This document shows, in pieces, positions 30,999-40,101 of a stretch of 64,000 nt of DNA. Origin of the DNA: Ruegeria sp. HKCCD4315 (GTDB lineage Bacteria > Pseudomonadota > Alphaproteobacteria > Rhodobacterales > Rhodobacteraceae); contig NZ_WVRN01000001.1 in the NCBI RefSeq assembly GCF_013112245.1, forward strand, positions 165,001 through 229,000, given 5' to 3'. The position numbers and the translations under genes were made by a program. Under the pieces are notes generated by a model, which saw only the letters and a list, made by a program, of their open reading frames with translations, did no database searches and was not told where the DNA came from. The first letter of the stretch is position 1. Each line of letters opens with the position of its first letter.

Positions 30999-31691
30999 GT
31001 GAGCCAGGCCAGATCGAAAAAATACACCCGCACTGCCAGCGAAGAGGGGCTTGCAGCCTTCGGGGCTGAGGTGCGTCAGCTGCGCAAGGCCCGCCAGATG
31101 ACCCTGGCCGAGCTTGCGTCCAGCAGCGGTGTTTCGATCAGCCATCTCAGCGCAATCGAGCGCGGAACTGTCAGTGCCTCGCTCAATAAAATCTCTCGCA
31201 TTGCCGACGCTTTGGGTGTCCCCGAGGAATGGTTTTTCAACCACCGCCCCGGCTCGGGCCCGCTGGAGCGTGCATATGTCGTGCGTCAATCCAACCGTCG
31301 AAATTTGAATTTGCTGTATGACGAACCTATCGAGCAATCTGGCTATGCGGATCAGTTGCTCTCCAGTTCAATTGGCGGTGGGTTCTGTTTGGGCGTCTCA
31401 GATTACCGCCCCTATTCCGAACAGGTCGTAGACCAGTATTTCTCGCGCGATGGCGAGATGCATGGGGTCATTCTGGATGGTGAACTGGAACTGGTGCTGG
31501 AGGACGAAACCGTCACCTTGCGCACTGGGGACAGTTTCAGCTTTCCCGGAGAAATTCTGCACGTTCTGCGCAACGTAACCGATCAACCCGCGCGCATGAT
31601 CTGGGTGAACTCACCCGTCATCATCCCAAGATTCTCAGCGCTTGGCGCTGATGAGCAACTGCCACAGTCAAACAAGAAAAAGAACGGATAA
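30999..31691 (+). CDS. XRE-cupin transcriptional regulator
   Basis: A 230-residue paralogue of the regulator at 28192, with XRE helix-turn-helix at about residues 27-83 and C-terminal cupin at about 150-215. The start is GTG at 30999, fixed by GGGAGG seven bases upstream. It precedes the peptide-type ABC transporter genes by 93 bases, with a GC hairpin between, and most probably controls that operon. The two regulators probably sense related ligands. Confidence 0.9.
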   Translation: MSQARSKKYTRTASEEGLAAFGAEVRQLRKARQMTLAELASSSGVSISHLSAIERGTVSASLNKISRIADALGVPEEWFFNHRPGSGPLERAYVVRQSNRRNLNLLYDEPIEQSGYADQLLSSSIGGGFCLGVSDYRPYSEQVVDQYFSRDGEMHGVILDGELELVLEDETVTLRTGDSFSFPGEILHVLRNVTDQPARMIWVNSPVIIPRFSALGADEQLPQSNKKKNG

Positions 31692-31713
31692 CGCCTGCTG
31701 GCACCTGAAGTCG

Positions 31714-31731
31714 CGGGCGCGCCTGCCCGCA
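31714..31731 (+). terminator. GC hairpin between regulator and transporter operon
   Basis: Six-base stem GCGGGC with GCCCGC and a six-base loop, without a strong T-run. It may partly end the regulator transcript or protect the start of the transporter message. Confidence 0.45.
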
Positions 31732-31784
31732 AGCAACCAAACCGGACAGATGCCCGGACACGAAGACAAACAGGGAGTAAGCAA

Positions 31785-33344
31785 ATGAGTTCGATTTTCA
31801 AAGGGGACGTTTCCAGACGCTCCGTTCTGGCCGGTGCTGGTGCATTGGGCGCGGCCAGCATCGCGTTTCCGCATATTGCTGTTAGTGCCGATGGCTCGGT
31901 CCTGACCATCCGGTCCTATAGCGATCTACAGGTGCTGGACCCAGCCTTCTGGCTCGCGCTGCCTGAGGCCGACATCATGCGGTCGATCTATGCGCCTCTG
32001 GTGTCAAACCAACAAGGCGATGAATGGAACTGGCGGCCCGTTGCTGTTGAAAGCATCGAACAGCTGGACGACCTGACCATAGCCTTCAAACTGCGTGACA
32101 ATATCGGTTTCACGGACGGCTTCGGACAGATGACCGCCGATGACGTTAAGTTCTCGATTGAGCGTATCGCCGATCCGGCCAATGAAAGCCCCTATGCCGG
32201 CGATTGGAGCGCTTTGAAAGAGGTTGAGATCAAGGACAACCTCTCGGGCCTGATCCACCTGAAAAACAAGTTCGTGCCGCTTTGGACAACCACACTGCCG
32301 ACGCCTGCCTCCTGCATCGTATCGCGCAAAGCGGTCGAGGAAATCGGCGGCAAGATCGGATCCGAGCCGGTTGCGCAATCCGGTCAGTACATCCTGACCG
32401 AGTGGGTGCCCAAACAGAAAACTGTTCTGAAACGCAATCCGGATTGGGCGTATGAGCCGGGCGGGTACGAAGAAATCCACATCCTACCAATCGAAGACCC
32501 TTCGACCGCTGAACTGGGATTTGAAGCGGGCGATCTGGACTATACTTGGACGTCGGTATCCTCGCTGCCGCGTCTCAAGGAAAACCCGCCTGCGGGATCG
32601 GTTGTCGAGGAAAAACCCTCGCTGGCTTATGTCTGGCTGGGCATGAACCAGGACAACGAAGCGCTGAAAGACGTGCGCATCCGCCGTGCCATTCAGCACG
32701 CGATTGACCGGCAGACTGTGGTTGACGCGGCCTATTTCGGCGCAGCGGCCGTGGGCAACGGCATCATCGCGCCCGGTTTGCCCGGCAGCCGGGACAGTGT
32801 GACTTATGACTACGACCCCGACAAGGCCCGTGAATTGCTGGCCGAAGCCGGTGCCGAAGGCATGACCGTGACGCTCGACATCCTGAACCAATCCGAACGT
32901 CTGACGGCGGCTCAGGTCATTCAGGCCAATCTGGCCGATGTGGGGATCACCTGCGAAATCAAGCAGAATGACAGTGGGACATTCTGGACGCTGGGTTCGA
33001 AGGATGGCGACTACTTCATGAACCTGCAGTTGGTGCTCAGCCGGTTCTCGATGAACCCCGACCCAAGCTGGGCGACCGTTTGGTTCACGCCCGAACAGGT
33101 CGGCGTCTGGAACTGGGAACGTTTCAACAACGAGGAATACAAGGCGCTGCACGAAGAGGGCCTGGTTGAAAGCGATCCGGCCAAGCGCGATGAGATCTAC
33201 AAGAAGATGCAGGGTCTCATGGATGAAAGCGGCTGCTATGTCTTCCTGACGCACGAGGTTGTTGGTCTGATCCACAAGGATACGGTCAACCCGGGCCTCA
33301 AACCGAATGGTGAGCCATTGCTGCCGCTGTTCAAACCCGCCTGA
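31785..33344 (+). CDS. ABC transporter substrate-binding protein, family 5, Tat-exported
   Basis: A 519-residue periplasmic binding protein of the dipeptide/oligopeptide/nickel class. The N-terminus carries a twin-arginine signal (SRRSVLAGAG, R11-R12) with cleavage expected near AVSADG at about 33-36. The family signatures of an extended ligand lobe (VRIRRAIQHAIDRQTVV and PDKARELLAEAG) are present. GGGAG precedes the ATG. It heads the operon of two permeases and two ATPases and brings in a peptide-like or other amphiphilic substrate. Confidence 0.92.
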   Translation: MSSIFKGDVSRRSVLAGAGALGAASIAFPHIAVSADGSVLTIRSYSDLQVLDPAFWLALPEADIMRSIYAPLVSNQQGDEWNWRPVAVESIEQLDDLTIAFKLRDNIGFTDGFGQMTADDVKFSIERIADPANESPYAGDWSALKEVEIKDNLSGLIHLKNKFVPLWTTTLPTPASCIVSRKAVEEIGGKIGSEPVAQSGQYILTEWVPKQKTVLKRNPDWAYEPGGYEEIHILPIEDPSTAELGFEAGDLDYTWTSVSSLPRLKENPPAGSVVEEKPSLAYVWLGMNQDNEALKDVRIRRAIQHAIDRQTVVDAAYFGAAAVGNGIIAPGLPGSRDSVTYDYDPDKARELLAEAGAEGMTVTLDILNQSERLTAAQVIQANLADVGITCEIKQNDSGTFWTLGSKDGDYFMNLQLVLSRFSMNPDPSWATVWFTPEQVGVWNWERFNNEEYKALHEEGLVESDPAKRDEIYKKMQGLMDESGCYVFLTHEVVGLIHKDTVNPGLKPNGEPLLPLFKPA

Positions 33345-33356
33345 TCCACGCAAACG

Positions 33357-33376
33357 GGCGGCGCGTTGTCGCCGCC
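33357..33376 (+). promoter_or_regulatory. stem-loop between binding-protein and permease genes
   Basis: A perfect seven-base stem GGCGGCG with CGCCGCC and a six-base loop directly after the binding-protein stop. Same place and shape as the hairpin at 11096-11115, so probably sets a higher level of binding protein than permease. Confidence 0.65.
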
Positions 33377-33398
33377 TGAACGCCTATAGGGGGCGCGT

Positions 33399-34343
33399 AT
33401 GCTGAGCTATTTTATCAAACGGCTTGGGCTGGCTGCTGCGATCGTGTCGGTCGCCATGTTCCTGCTGTTTTGCATGATTTATCTGATCCCCGGCGACCCG
33501 GCTTCGGTCGCACTGGGGCCTCGGGCGACCGAGGAAATGCGCGCCGCCCTGCGCGAGAAAATGGGGTTGAACCAGCCGGTTCTGGTTCAGTTCTGGAATT
33601 TCTACATCGGGGCATGGACAGGTGATTTAGGCGAAGAGGTTCTGTCGGGCCGTCCCGTCACCACGGTTGTGTTCGAACAACTGCCCTATACGTTGGCCCT
33701 GATCGTCGGCGGCATCACGTGGTCGGTTGCTCTTGGCATTCCGCTGGGCTGCTGGGCGGCGGTCAGCCGCGGCAGCTGGGCCGACCGGATTGTTGGCATC
33801 CTGTCCGTTGCCGTGATTGCGGTGCCGTCCTTTGTTATCGCGATTTATGCGCTACTGATCTTTGCCGTCGAACTGCGTTGGCTACCTGCCATTGGCGCTG
33901 GTGAACCCGGCAATCTCGGCGATCAACTTACCCATCTGATCCTGCCGTCTCTGGCCGTTGGTCTGGGTTGGGTCGGTTACATCGCCCGCATGGTGCGCGC
34001 CTCAATGCTCGAAGTGCTTGAGGCCAGCCATATCCGCACCGCACGTGCGTTTGGCCTTCCGGATCGAACGATCACCTACCGTTATGCCCTGTCGATTGCG
34101 ATCCTGCCCACGGTCACCTTGCTGGGCGTAGGCATCGGTCAGATGCTCTCATCGGCTGTTTTTGCCGAGATCGTCTTTGCCCGCCCCGGCGTCGGCAAGC
34201 TGGTTTATGACGCCATCCTGACCCGCAACTTCCCCATCGTGACAGGCACCGTTTTGATCACCACCGTCCTGTTCGTTCTGCTCAACCTGTTGGCAGACCT
34301 AATTATCGGAGCTTTGGATCCCCGTGTCAGAAGCAGTTTCTAA
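33399..34343 (+). CDS. peptide-type ABC transporter permease, DppB type
   Basis: A 314-residue inner-membrane permease. The N-terminal IYLIPGDPA segment at about residues 27-36 is the DppB/OppB signature and the EAA loop lies at about 205-235 (EASHIRTARAFGLPD). About six spans are visible. It overlaps the DppC-type gene by 20 bases. Confidence 0.93.
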   Translation: MLSYFIKRLGLAAAIVSVAMFLLFCMIYLIPGDPASVALGPRATEEMRAALREKMGLNQPVLVQFWNFYIGAWTGDLGEEVLSGRPVTTVVFEQLPYTLALIVGGITWSVALGIPLGCWAAVSRGSWADRIVGILSVAVIAVPSFVIAIYALLIFAVELRWLPAIGAGEPGNLGDQLTHLILPSLAVGLGWVGYIARMVRASMLEVLEASHIRTARAFGLPDRTITYRYALSIAILPTVTLLGVGIGQMLSSAVFAEIVFARPGVGKLVYDAILTRNFPIVTGTVLITTVLFVLLNLLADLIIGALDPRVRSSF

Positions 34344-35202
34344 TCCCGCCCCCGGGCGCATGGCCGAGCTGTGGCGCCCGATCCGCAAAATCCTGCGCGA
34401 ACCTTTAGGCGCGTTGGGATTGTTCCTTGTGCTGTTTGTTATCTTCGGCGCTGTGTTTGCCGATCTGCTCACCAGCTGGGACCCGACGAAAATCAACCCG
34501 CGTGACCGGTTCCAAGGCCCAAGCGCACAGCATCTTATGGGCACCGATCAACTGGGCCGAGACCTGTTTGCCCGGGTGCTGCATGGCGGGCGGATCGCGT
34601 TGTTTGTCGCTCTGGTCTCGACCGCTGTGTCGCTGGTGATCGGCATCGTTCTGGGCCTGATCGCAGGCTACGGGCCGCGTTGGCTGGACAACCTGATGAT
34701 CCTGCTCTTCGACGCGATGAAAAGCTTTCCCACCGTCATGCTGGCCCTTGCGCTGGTGACGCTGATGGGACCATCCCTGACCGCTGTGATGGTTGTTGTC
34801 GTTCTGGTCACCGTGCCCGGATACGCGCGGATCATCCGAACCCAGACCATTGCGTTGAAAACTTCGGAATACGTCACCGCGGCGCAAAGCATGGGCGCGT
34901 CTTCGGCTCGCATCTTACGGGTTCACATCCTTCCAAATGTGATTGGTCCGTTGGTGATCCTTGCCTCGATGGACATCCCGGTTGTTATCGGGATTGAGGC
35001 GGGGATGAGTTTCCTGGGTCTCGGCGTGCGCCCGCCGACCCCAAGCTGGGGGTCGATCCTGAATGATGGGTTCACCAATATCCGCGACACCGCCTGGATC
35101 GCGATAGCGGGTGGTGTGCCAATCATCATCACCACGCTGGGCTTTACTTTCCTGGGTGAGACGCTGCGGGACGTGTTCGATCCCCGGCTGAAAGGACGCT
35201 GA
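34324..35202 (+). CDS. peptide-type ABC transporter permease, DppC type
   Basis: A 292-residue permease of the DppC/OppC group, with the N-terminal extra span, the HLMGTDQLGRDLFARVLHGG signature at about residues 75-94 and an EAA loop (YVTAAQSMGASSARILRVHI). The start is GTG, inside the end of the DppB-type gene. Partner of the preceding permease. Confidence 0.92.
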   Translation: MSEAVSNPAPGRMAELWRPIRKILREPLGALGLFLVLFVIFGAVFADLLTSWDPTKINPRDRFQGPSAQHLMGTDQLGRDLFARVLHGGRIALFVALVSTAVSLVIGIVLGLIAGYGPRWLDNLMILLFDAMKSFPTVMLALALVTLMGPSLTAVMVVVVLVTVPGYARIIRTQTIALKTSEYVTAAQSMGASSARILRVHILPNVIGPLVILASMDIPVVIGIEAGMSFLGLGVRPPTPSWGSILNDGFTNIRDTAWIAIAGGVPIIITTLGFTFLGETLRDVFDPRLKGR

Positions 35203-36188
35203 TGACCACGTTGCGCATAGATAACCTGAACGTCAGCTTCTCGACCGAGGCCGGGCCGCTGCACGCCTTGAAAAACGTAAGCTTCGATGTGCCCGAAAAC
35301 CGGATCGTCGGCATTGTGGGAGAATCCGGCTGCGGCAAGTCCACGCTGATCAACGCCATTCTGGGCCTTCTGGCCGACAACGGCAGCGTAGACGGCGGAT
35401 CGATCTTATTTGAAGGACAGGATGAGCTGACCACCCTGCCCCCGTCGCGGATGCGCGACCTGCGCGGCCCACGCATAGCCACCGTTTTTCAGGACCCGAT
35501 GGGCGCTCTGAACCCGGTGATTTCTGTCGGCAAGCAGATGTTGAATATCCAGTATCGCTCGTCCCTGTCGAAAGAGGAAAAGCTGAATCGCGCGGTCGAG
35601 ATGCTGGAACTGGTCCGTATTCCAGATGCGCGTGCCGCCTTGGAGCGTTATCCGCATCAGTTCTCGGGCGGGATGAAGCAACGGATCGCCATCGCCATGG
35701 CCCTGATGATGGAGCCTGCCCTGTTGATCGCGGACGAACCCACAACGGCTTTGGATGCGACGCTTGAGGTGACAACGATCGAGCTGCTCAAAGATCTGCA
35801 GCAGAAAATTGGCTGTTCGGTCATGTTCATTTCGCACCATCTGGGCGTCATCGCCGAGCTGTGTGATGACGTTGTGGTCATGTATGCGGGTGAAGTGGTG
35901 GAGCGCGGAACCGTCCGGCAGATATTCCAGGACCCGCGCCACCCCTACACAGCGCGGCTGCTGGAATGCGATCCGGCGCGGCAAAGCGAACGCACCCGGC
36001 ACCTGCCGACAATCCCCGGAGAAATCCCCGATCTGCGCGCACGGCCTGCAGGCTGTATCTTTGCCAATCGGTGCGACCTTGTAAGCGACGCGTGCTCGGC
36101 CCCGCCGCCTGACAAGGACATCGGAGACGGCCATATCGCCCGCTGTGTTGTTGCAGACAGCCCCGAAGCAACCGGAGTAACGGCATGA
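35202..36188 (+). CDS. peptide-type ABC transporter ATPase, DppD type
   Basis: A 328-residue ATP-binding protein with Walker A GESGCGKST, signature FSGGMKQR, Walker B LLIADEPTTALD and the DppD/OppD C-terminal segment with cysteines (AGCIFANRCDLVSDAC) that in relatives binds an iron-sulphur cluster. Stop and start overlap with both neighbours. Confidence 0.93.
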   Translation: MTTLRIDNLNVSFSTEAGPLHALKNVSFDVPENRIVGIVGESGCGKSTLINAILGLLADNGSVDGGSILFEGQDELTTLPPSRMRDLRGPRIATVFQDPMGALNPVISVGKQMLNIQYRSSLSKEEKLNRAVEMLELVRIPDARAALERYPHQFSGGMKQRIAIAMALMMEPALLIADEPTTALDATLEVTTIELLKDLQQKIGCSVMFISHHLGVIAELCDDVVVMYAGEVVERGTVRQIFQDPRHPYTARLLECDPARQSERTRHLPTIPGEIPDLRARPAGCIFANRCDLVSDACSAPPPDKDIGDGHIARCVVADSPEATGVTA

Positions 36189-37186
36189 GCAGCGATCCCA
36201 TTCTCAAGGTTGAAGACGTTCAAGTCTCGTTCCCGGTTGGTGGCATTGGGCGTAGAAGTTCGATCCTTGGCGTGGCTGGCGTGAACTTTGAAGTCAACCG
36301 AGGTGAAACCTTTGCGCTTGTCGGAGAAAGCGGTTCGGGCAAAACGACGCTCGCGCGGGCCGTGAACGGTTTGCAAGAAATCAGCGCAGGATCCATTACG
36401 TTCGAGAACCAGCGCATCGACACGTTGGATCGCAAGGCGATGAAGCCCGTGCGCAAACGTATGTCGATGATGTTTCAGGACCCGGTGGGGTCCCTGTCCC
36501 CGCGCATGACCGTCGGCGATCTGGTGACCGAGCCGTTCCGCATCCACGGGATCGAGGGCCGCAACCTGAGGGACGAGGCCGCGCGGCTGCTGACCTTGGT
36601 GGGGTTGCCAACAAGTTTCGCCTCTCGCTTTCCACATCAGTTGTCGGGCGGGCAAGCCCGGCGCGTTGGCGTGGCACGGGCCATTGCACTGGACCCGGCG
36701 CTGATTATCGCGGACGAACCCACCGCTGGTCTGGACGTGTCGGTGCAGGGCGAGGTTCTCAACCTGCTGAACGATCTGCGCGAGCGGCTCGGACTGGCAA
36801 TGGTCATCATCACGCACAACCTGCATGTGGTGCACCATGTGGCTGATCGAACAGCGGTGATGTATCTGGGGCGCTTTGTTGAGGCAGGTGACACTGAAGA
36901 GGTGTTCAGCGCACCGCAGCACCCCTATACGGCGGCACTTTTGTCGGCCAACCCCGAGCCAGACCCGGACAAAACCCATGACCGGATCACCCTACCTGCC
37001 GAAGTTCCCTCGCTGCTGGCGCGACCGGCTGGATGCGAGTTCCACACCCGCTGCCCATGGGCGCAATCACGATGCAGTGTGGATGCACCAGAGCGGCAGG
37101 TTACAGACGGACGCGCAGTTGCCTGTCATTTCCCCCTTGAACCCGGTGCCCGCCCGCCGGAAATGGAAAAACAGGCTGCATCATGA
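36185..37186 (+). CDS. peptide-type ABC transporter ATPase, DppF type
   Basis: A 333-residue ATP-binding protein with Walker A GESGSGKTT, signature LSGGQARR, Walker B LIIADEPTAGLD and the C-terminal cysteine segment (GCEFHTRCPWAQSRC) of the OppF/DppF group. It overlaps the next gene, a CocE-type hydrolase, by four bases, which ties the importer directly to hydrolysis of its cargo. Confidence 0.93.
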   Translation: MSSDPILKVEDVQVSFPVGGIGRRSSILGVAGVNFEVNRGETFALVGESGSGKTTLARAVNGLQEISAGSITFENQRIDTLDRKAMKPVRKRMSMMFQDPVGSLSPRMTVGDLVTEPFRIHGIEGRNLRDEAARLLTLVGLPTSFASRFPHQLSGGQARRVGVARAIALDPALIIADEPTAGLDVSVQGEVLNLLNDLRERLGLAMVIITHNLHVVHHVADRTAVMYLGRFVEAGDTEEVFSAPQHPYTAALLSANPEPDPDKTHDRITLPAEVPSLLARPAGCEFHTRCPWAQSRCSVDAPERQVTDGRAVACHFPLEPGARPPEMEKQAAS

Positions 37187-39201
37187 GTGACATCGAGGTC
37201 ATCGAAACTGTCTGGATTCCGATGTCCGACGGCACAAACCTTGCCGCGCGGCTCTGGCTGCCTGCGTCTGCCAGAACCTCACCGCTGCCCTGTATTCTGG
37301 AATACATCCCCTACCGACGTCGGGATGGCACGCGCATGCGCGACGAGAGCATGCATCCACACTTCGCGGCCGCCGGATACGCCTCAATCCGGGTGGATAT
37401 CCGGGGGTATGGCGACAGCGAAGGCGTGGCCGAGGACGAATACTCGCATCAGGAAATCCAAGACGGTCATGACGCCGTTCAATGGATTGCCGCTCAGGAT
37501 TGGTGCGACGGAAATGTCGGCATGTTCGGCAAAAGCTGGGGGGCGTATAACGCGTTTCAGGTCGCAGCGACCCGGCCCCCGGCACTGAAAGCCATCGCTC
37601 CGGTGATGGGAACGGATGATCGGTGGCGCGAGGATATTCATTTTTACGGCGGCTGTCTGGCCAACGATAATTTCTGGTGGGGTTCGATCATGCAGCTTTA
37701 CAATGCGATGCCTCCCGACCCCGAGATTGTCGGTGCGGATCGCTGGATCGACATGTGGCGTGACCGGATGACCGGCGCGAAATTCTGGCCTGCCATGTGG
37801 CTGGAGCACCAAACCCATGATGAGATGTGGCGGCGCGGCTCGATCTGCGAAAACTATGCGGAAGTAGAGGTTCCCGTGTATTTCTTCGGCGGCTGGATGG
37901 ACCTGTTCCGGGACACGCCCTTCCGCATCGCCGAGCATCTCAAAGGCCCCGTGAAAATCCTGATGGGACCTTGGGCTCATCTTTACCCGCATGAAGGTGT
38001 CCCCGGGCCAAAGGCCGATTTTGTCGGCGAAGTAATCCGCTTTTGGGACCATTGGCTAAAAGGCAAAGATACCGGTCTGATGGATGAGCCCCCGCTGCGG
38101 TTTTTCCTGCAAGACAGCGCGGCCCCTTCAGGCACGCATCTGCATCGCGCGGGGCGTTGGGTCGAAGAACCCTCTTGGCCGTCGCCGAATGTGTCCGCGC
38201 AGACGCTCTGGCTAAATGATCAGACGCTGGACGATACGGCTCAGGCCGGGACGGCGATGTCGATCTGCTCGCCGCAGACGTTCGGGGCAGCCGCTGGCGA
38301 CATGTGCTCGTTCGCGATCCCCGGCGATATGGCTGCGGATTGCAGGATCGATGCCGGGGGTGCTTTGCAGTTCAAGGGGGCGCCCCTGATCGAACCGCTG
38401 GACTTGTTGGGCCAGCCCAGCATTGACCTGACGGTGTCCGCTGATAAGCCACAGGGATTTGTCGCCGCCTTGCTGGTGGATGAGGCCCCGGACGGCGCAC
38501 AAACCTTGATCGCGCGAGGGTTTTGCAACCTCAACCACCGGGAAAGTGACACCCAGCCTACGCCGATCACGCCCGGCGAAGACATGACCGTTACGGTTCC
38601 CATGTACGGAACAGGCTACCGGGTGCCGATGGGCCATCGGGTCACGTTGCAAATCGCCTCGGCCTACTGGCCGGTTCTGTGGTCCGCGCCGCAGCCCGTA
38701 ACGCTTACGATCCGACCCGGCGCGTCCCGGCTGATCCTGCCGGTCAGAACCCAGCCTGACGGCAGCACCGAACCACGTCCGCTGCCCGAACCAGCGCCCC
38801 CCACCGCAGCCCCGCGAAAAACCCATGTTCGCAGTGGCTCGATGGAACGTTCGGTCCATACTGATCTGACGACCGGCGAGATGACACACCGGTTCTTCCT
38901 GGACGGCGGAGTGTTTGGTCCGGTCGGCGATTTCCGCCTCGATGACATCGGAACAGTGCTTAGCGACGTTTCAGACCGCCGCTACACGATCCACCCTAGC
39001 GATCCACTATCAGCCGTCGCCACCATGGAGCAAACGGCCGGTTTTGACCGCGACGACTGGTCCGCGAAAATCTGGACCTATTCCGAACAACGAGCAACGG
39101 CGACCGAGTTTCACCTGACCTCACGCCTCAAGGCCTGGTCAGGTGATGAACTCATTTTCGAAGAAGAAGAGACGCACATCATTCCCCGCAACGGAATGTA
39201 G
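37183..39201 (+). CDS. CocE/NonD family hydrolase
   Basis: A 672-residue hydrolase of the same class as the one at 26066 but clearly diverged. Catalytic S118 is in FGKSWGAYNAF, D240 in FGGWMDLF and H266 in GPWAHLYP. No signal peptide, so it acts on imported substrate in the cytoplasm. It is translationally coupled to the DppF-type ATPase. Known relatives hydrolyse cocaine, amino-acid esters, beta-lactam side chains and Xaa-Pro peptides. The actual ester or amide bond is unknown. Confidence 0.9.
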   Translation: MSDIEVIETVWIPMSDGTNLAARLWLPASARTSPLPCILEYIPYRRRDGTRMRDESMHPHFAAAGYASIRVDIRGYGDSEGVAEDEYSHQEIQDGHDAVQWIAAQDWCDGNVGMFGKSWGAYNAFQVAATRPPALKAIAPVMGTDDRWREDIHFYGGCLANDNFWWGSIMQLYNAMPPDPEIVGADRWIDMWRDRMTGAKFWPAMWLEHQTHDEMWRRGSICENYAEVEVPVYFFGGWMDLFRDTPFRIAEHLKGPVKILMGPWAHLYPHEGVPGPKADFVGEVIRFWDHWLKGKDTGLMDEPPLRFFLQDSAAPSGTHLHRAGRWVEEPSWPSPNVSAQTLWLNDQTLDDTAQAGTAMSICSPQTFGAAAGDMCSFAIPGDMAADCRIDAGGALQFKGAPLIEPLDLLGQPSIDLTVSADKPQGFVAALLVDEAPDGAQTLIARGFCNLNHRESDTQPTPITPGEDMTVTVPMYGTGYRVPMGHRVTLQIASAYWPVLWSAPQPVTLTIRPGASRLILPVRTQPDGSTEPRPLPEPAPPTAAPRKTHVRSGSMERSVHTDLTTGEMTHRFFLDGGVFGPVGDFRLDDIGTVLSDVSDRRYTIHPSDPLSAVATMEQTAGFDRDDWSAKIWTYSEQRATATEFHLTSRLKAWSGDELIFEEEETHIIPRNGM

Positions 39202-39230
39202 CGCGTCCTTGCGGCCACAGGAGCCTTCCA

Positions 39231-40085
39231 ATGTCAGCTTTCCCTGAATTTGGGCCAAAAGCCGAAACACACCAATTGACCATCGGCGGCGTCACCATGC
39301 GGGTCGTCGTCGAAGGGGACGGGCCGCCAGTCGTGTTTGTTCCCGGAGGCGATCAGACGGCTGAGGCCTATTCCGAGCAATTCTCGCGCCTGTCTGACAG
39401 TTTTAAGTGCATCACCTATGATCCACGGGGGGCTGGTGATACGCTGTCACCCCCTCCACCGTGGACGATGCATGACTATGCCGCAGATTGCGCTGCCGTG
39501 ATTGACGCCTTTACCGGTGGGCAAGCGACCGTCTGCGGTCTGTCACTGGGCGGTCTGGTTACGCAGCAAACCGCGATAGACTTCCCGGGCAAGGTGCGGC
39601 TGGCCATTCCCATGGGCACCTCAGCCTATATCGACGGGTTCACCCGTGACTGGATGCAAGCCGAGATCGACCTGCGCAAGGATGGCATCACCCTGCCAGA
39701 CTATTTTCTGGCGCCGCATTATGCGGTTTACGCCTTTCCGGCCAAAGCACTGCACGAAACCGAGCTTTGGGAACAGCTCAAGGCATCCTACACCGAACGT
39801 TTTCGGGATCGCGACCCACAGGCAACGATTGATCAGTGGGAGGCCTGTCTGGAATTCGATTGCCGCGAAGGGCTAAAAACCTGCCCGGTCCCGATGCACG
39901 TCATCGCCTTTTCCGAGGATGTTCAAACCGCTCCGGTCATGTGCAAAGTTGTTTCTGATCTTGCGCCCAACGGCGTGTTCCACGAAATTCCCGGCCTGGG
40001 CCATGTTTCGATGACCCGCCACAAACCGGAAATCGTAGCGGCAAAACTGCGCGAGATTTTGACCGCCGAATTGGTGCAGCTATAA
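39231..40085 (+). CDS. alpha/beta hydrolase
   Basis: A 284-residue alpha/beta-fold hydrolase with nucleophile S105 in CGLSLGG and catalytic H258 in GLGHVSMT; the acid is probably an aspartate in the strand before (AFSEDVQTAP). The family covers esterases, lactonases and C-C hydrolases, so the reaction cannot be given. It starts 29 bases after the CocE-type gene and 16 bases before the M81 peptidase gene. Confidence 0.9.
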   Translation: MSAFPEFGPKAETHQLTIGGVTMRVVVEGDGPPVVFVPGGDQTAEAYSEQFSRLSDSFKCITYDPRGAGDTLSPPPPWTMHDYAADCAAVIDAFTGGQATVCGLSLGGLVTQQTAIDFPGKVRLAIPMGTSAYIDGFTRDWMQAEIDLRKDGITLPDYFLAPHYAVYAFPAKALHETELWEQLKASYTERFRDRDPQATIDQWEACLEFDCREGLKTCPVPMHVIAFSEDVQTAPVMCKVVSDLAPNGVFHEIPGLGHVSMTRHKPEIVAAKLREILTAELVQL

Positions 40086-40101
40086 GCGGCTGAATGATCA
40101 T

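Noticed and set aside
38841..38860. Third LacI operator-like sequence inside the CocE-type gene
   Set aside because: Only one half matches the dyad (ATGGAACGTTCGG) and it lies in coding sequence of an unrelated operon.
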